A DNA stretch of 64,000 nt from Zonotrichia leucophrys gambelii (taxonomy: Eukaryota; Chordata; Aves; Passeriformes; Passerellidae), in NCBI RefSeq assembly GCF_028769735.1, contig NC_088172.1:94316951-94380950 (forward strand), written 5' to 3'. Shown here piece after piece: positions 61,859 to 64,000 of this stretch. The notes below the pieces were generated by a model. That model was given only the letters and a program-made list of their open reading frames with translations. It did no database searches and was not told the origin of the DNA. Position 1 is the stretch's first letter. Each line of letters starts with the position of its first letter. Both the position numbers and the translations under genes were made by a program.

Positions 61859-64000
61859 AATTCAAGGTTTTCCTCCTCATGGTAGTGGGGGTTAAGCTCA
61901 GCTCAGAAGCCATAATTTTATAAGTGAGGTTAGGATTCTGGGGTTCTTTCAGCCAGATATTTTGTTCCACATGTACCTGCACTGCCTTTCATCTGTTACT
62001 GGTTGGTCACTCAGTGAGATGCTCTTCATAGACAATTCACCTTTGGTACACTATTTTCTTTCAGAACTTATCACTGAGTTTCATCAGAAATGTTTGCCAC
62101 TCCATTGCCTTCCTTTGCCCTCCACCCCATTTCTCCTTCCTTCATCCATTTCCTACAGCACTTGTTGGACAGCACAGACCCAGCACAGCCCAGCTTCCTG
62201 GAGAGCTCTCCCAGTGACTTCTCCCCCATGTGTGAGCTGACCTTTTACTGCTGCCTGCGTTTCTTCTCCCTTAATCAAGTAATAATTCAAGCAGGGAGGT
62301 TTGTTCTTATGCAACCCCCACAACCACAACTTACTTTCCATAAAAGCCTGTGGAGTGGGACACAGTAAAAAGTCATTAGGAAGGTAGACAGTATCAGCCC
62401 TGTCCATATTCCCCCCTTCAAATACTTCCAATGGGAGCTTGAGAATTGGTAGTAATGAAGATTGATGATGAGGTCATCACTGGGTTGTGCTCCAAAATAG
62501 TGTTTCAGATGCTGATCAGTCACTGGTGTTTCAGAAGGTGATGCACGAAATCTGCGTGCATAAATTCTGCATGCTGACGATGACTTCCTTCTACACACAC
62601 CCAAGGTGTTGCAATGATTTTACCTCAAGGCAGGCTTTGTCTGAAGGAGGAAGTGGAAAGGGGGACAGGACATTTTGAAACTGAAAAATACCCTGGTGAA
62701 TCTTGATCCCAAGAGATAGGGAAATCTGGAAAAGCAGCGCTTGTGACCTCAACAAATCCTCCAGTTCATGATGTCAGGTGGAAACTATTGGAATATTTGA
62801 ATTTTTGTATCAAGCACATGGAAATGTCTTTATTGAAGAAAATGTGCTTATATATACTTTTTGTGCTCATACATGGGGTTTCTATCTATTCTTGCATATA
62901 AGAAATTATGGGAAGTGCCTCTAATGTAATAAAGCACTGATTTCTTAGGGAGCTTCTCTGTTCTGAGTTTCCCAGCTAACCTGCTGTGCTATGGGCAGCA
63001 CTGAGAAACCTATCTGTGGGGAATTTCTGAGTCAAAGAACTCATAAAAAGCTCGACTGAAAAGCCTAAACACGGTTTCATTTCTGTTTGATTCCTTTATT
63101 AAAAACCATATCCTGGATGCCCAGCTTCCCTGCATTCCCCCTGATGTGCAGTAAAAATTCCTGTTATTTTCCTGGGGAGAAGTGAAATCATCACTGGAGC
63201 CAGATCAGACCTTTCATAGGTCTTTATCAGCATATTTCCAAGTTTCCTTTCAATTCATTTCCCTAAAGATAACATTAGAGATTTCGATTTCTGCCGACAA
63301 TTCGTACCATGCCCCAGTTGAGTGGGAGATTTGGGGAGGGGTATGACTCACTGACATTATGCTCCAGGTTTTACACTCCCTGGTTTCTGTGTGTGGTACC
63401 TAGAGCCAGAATTTTCCGACAGCAGAGACCCAACCTCCCCAGCTCTCAATGTGAGCAGCCAGCAGCCGAAACATGCAATCACACAGCGGCACGCTGTCTC
63501 GCACAAAAACCTTCATATTCATAATTAGGGGTTTGTTGCAGAAAACATTTGTTTGTGGGTTTTACTCTTTCTAGAATGAGGATTCAATTACTGCTGGGGT
63601 TTTTTTTCACCCAGGAAGCAACTGTTTTCAGTGACAAGTTATTATTTCTCTCACCCTTGCTATGGGAGTGCTTTGCTGATACACACCTCGGTCTCCCTGC
63701 CTCGCTCAGATAGGCTCTTTAAAACCATGAGCTGCACGAGTAAGTAAAACAAATTGAAGTAATAAAATGGAGTCCATGTCTGGCTGGCGAGTGCCAGTCG
63801 CTGTATCAGCACCTGCTGTCTGCTCCCATGCAGGTTTTTATTGAGTTTCCCACACATTGCAAGTGTTTGGCTTCTGTGGAATCATCTTCCTGGTCCCGAT
63901 CCCCAATGAACCTGCCGTGCTCCTCTGCACAGCTCGCTCCCAGCAGCCCCCCAAAACCAGCTCTGCTTCTATTGCATAGCTGACAGCAGCTCCATGATTT
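61859..64000. other. Intergenic DNA without recognised genes
   Basis: No exon recognised. A CpG-retaining stretch at 63285-63520 with TAAT motifs is noted as a candidate regulatory element. No FSHR coding sequence appears before the window ends. Confidence 0.55.

Noticed and set aside
61859..64000. Search for the 3' end of FSHR, the expected upstream neighbour
   Set aside because: No frame resembles the single large transmembrane exon of FSHR; it must lie beyond the window if synteny holds.

Overview
This is vertebrate nuclear DNA, almost certainly from a bird and probably a songbird. The evidence is the several 5'-truncated CR1 retrotransposons, the short introns, and a solo LTR of a type I associate with passerine genomes. 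One protein-coding gene is recognisable. The rest is intronic or intergenic DNA.

Positions 1-23239 (minus strand) hold most of LHCGR, the luteinizing hormone receptor. I located all eleven coding exons by rebuilding each GT-AG junction. They encode a signal peptide and Cys-rich cap (exon 1), the leucine-rich-repeat hormone-binding domain (exons 2-9), the hinge (exons 9-11), and TM1 to the start of TM4 (exon 11). The window ends inside exon 11, so the remaining helices and C-tail lie to the left. Exons 2-10 have the lengths I recall for the mammalian gene (72, 75, 75, 75, 78, 69, 75, 186 and 81 bp), and every junction is phase 2. Exon 11 has two in-frame acceptors 84 bp apart; the upstream one adds 28 hinge residues.

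A CpG island covers exon 1 and the promoter (about 22780-23545). Directly upstream, 330 bp before the start codon, is a complete 618-bp solo LTR (23569-24186). Its inferred transcription orientation matches LHCGR, so it is a candidate alternative promoter or enhancer.

The introns hold a minus-strand CR1 (3342-4030), a CR1 tail plus an internally deleted CR1 with ORF2 remnants (17200-18860), an AT-rich tract (16413-16585) and a small ORF with a SAP-like look (19378-19677).

From 24187 to 64000 no coding exon is convincing. By known vertebrate synteny this should be the LHCGR-FSHR intergenic interval, but no FSHR sequence is present. It contains a TA-rich microsatellite (40590-40732), two CR1 copies (48688-48940 and 61030-61858), a 370-bp polypyrimidine tract (60019-60390), and several short CpG-retaining segments that look like candidate conserved regulatory elements.
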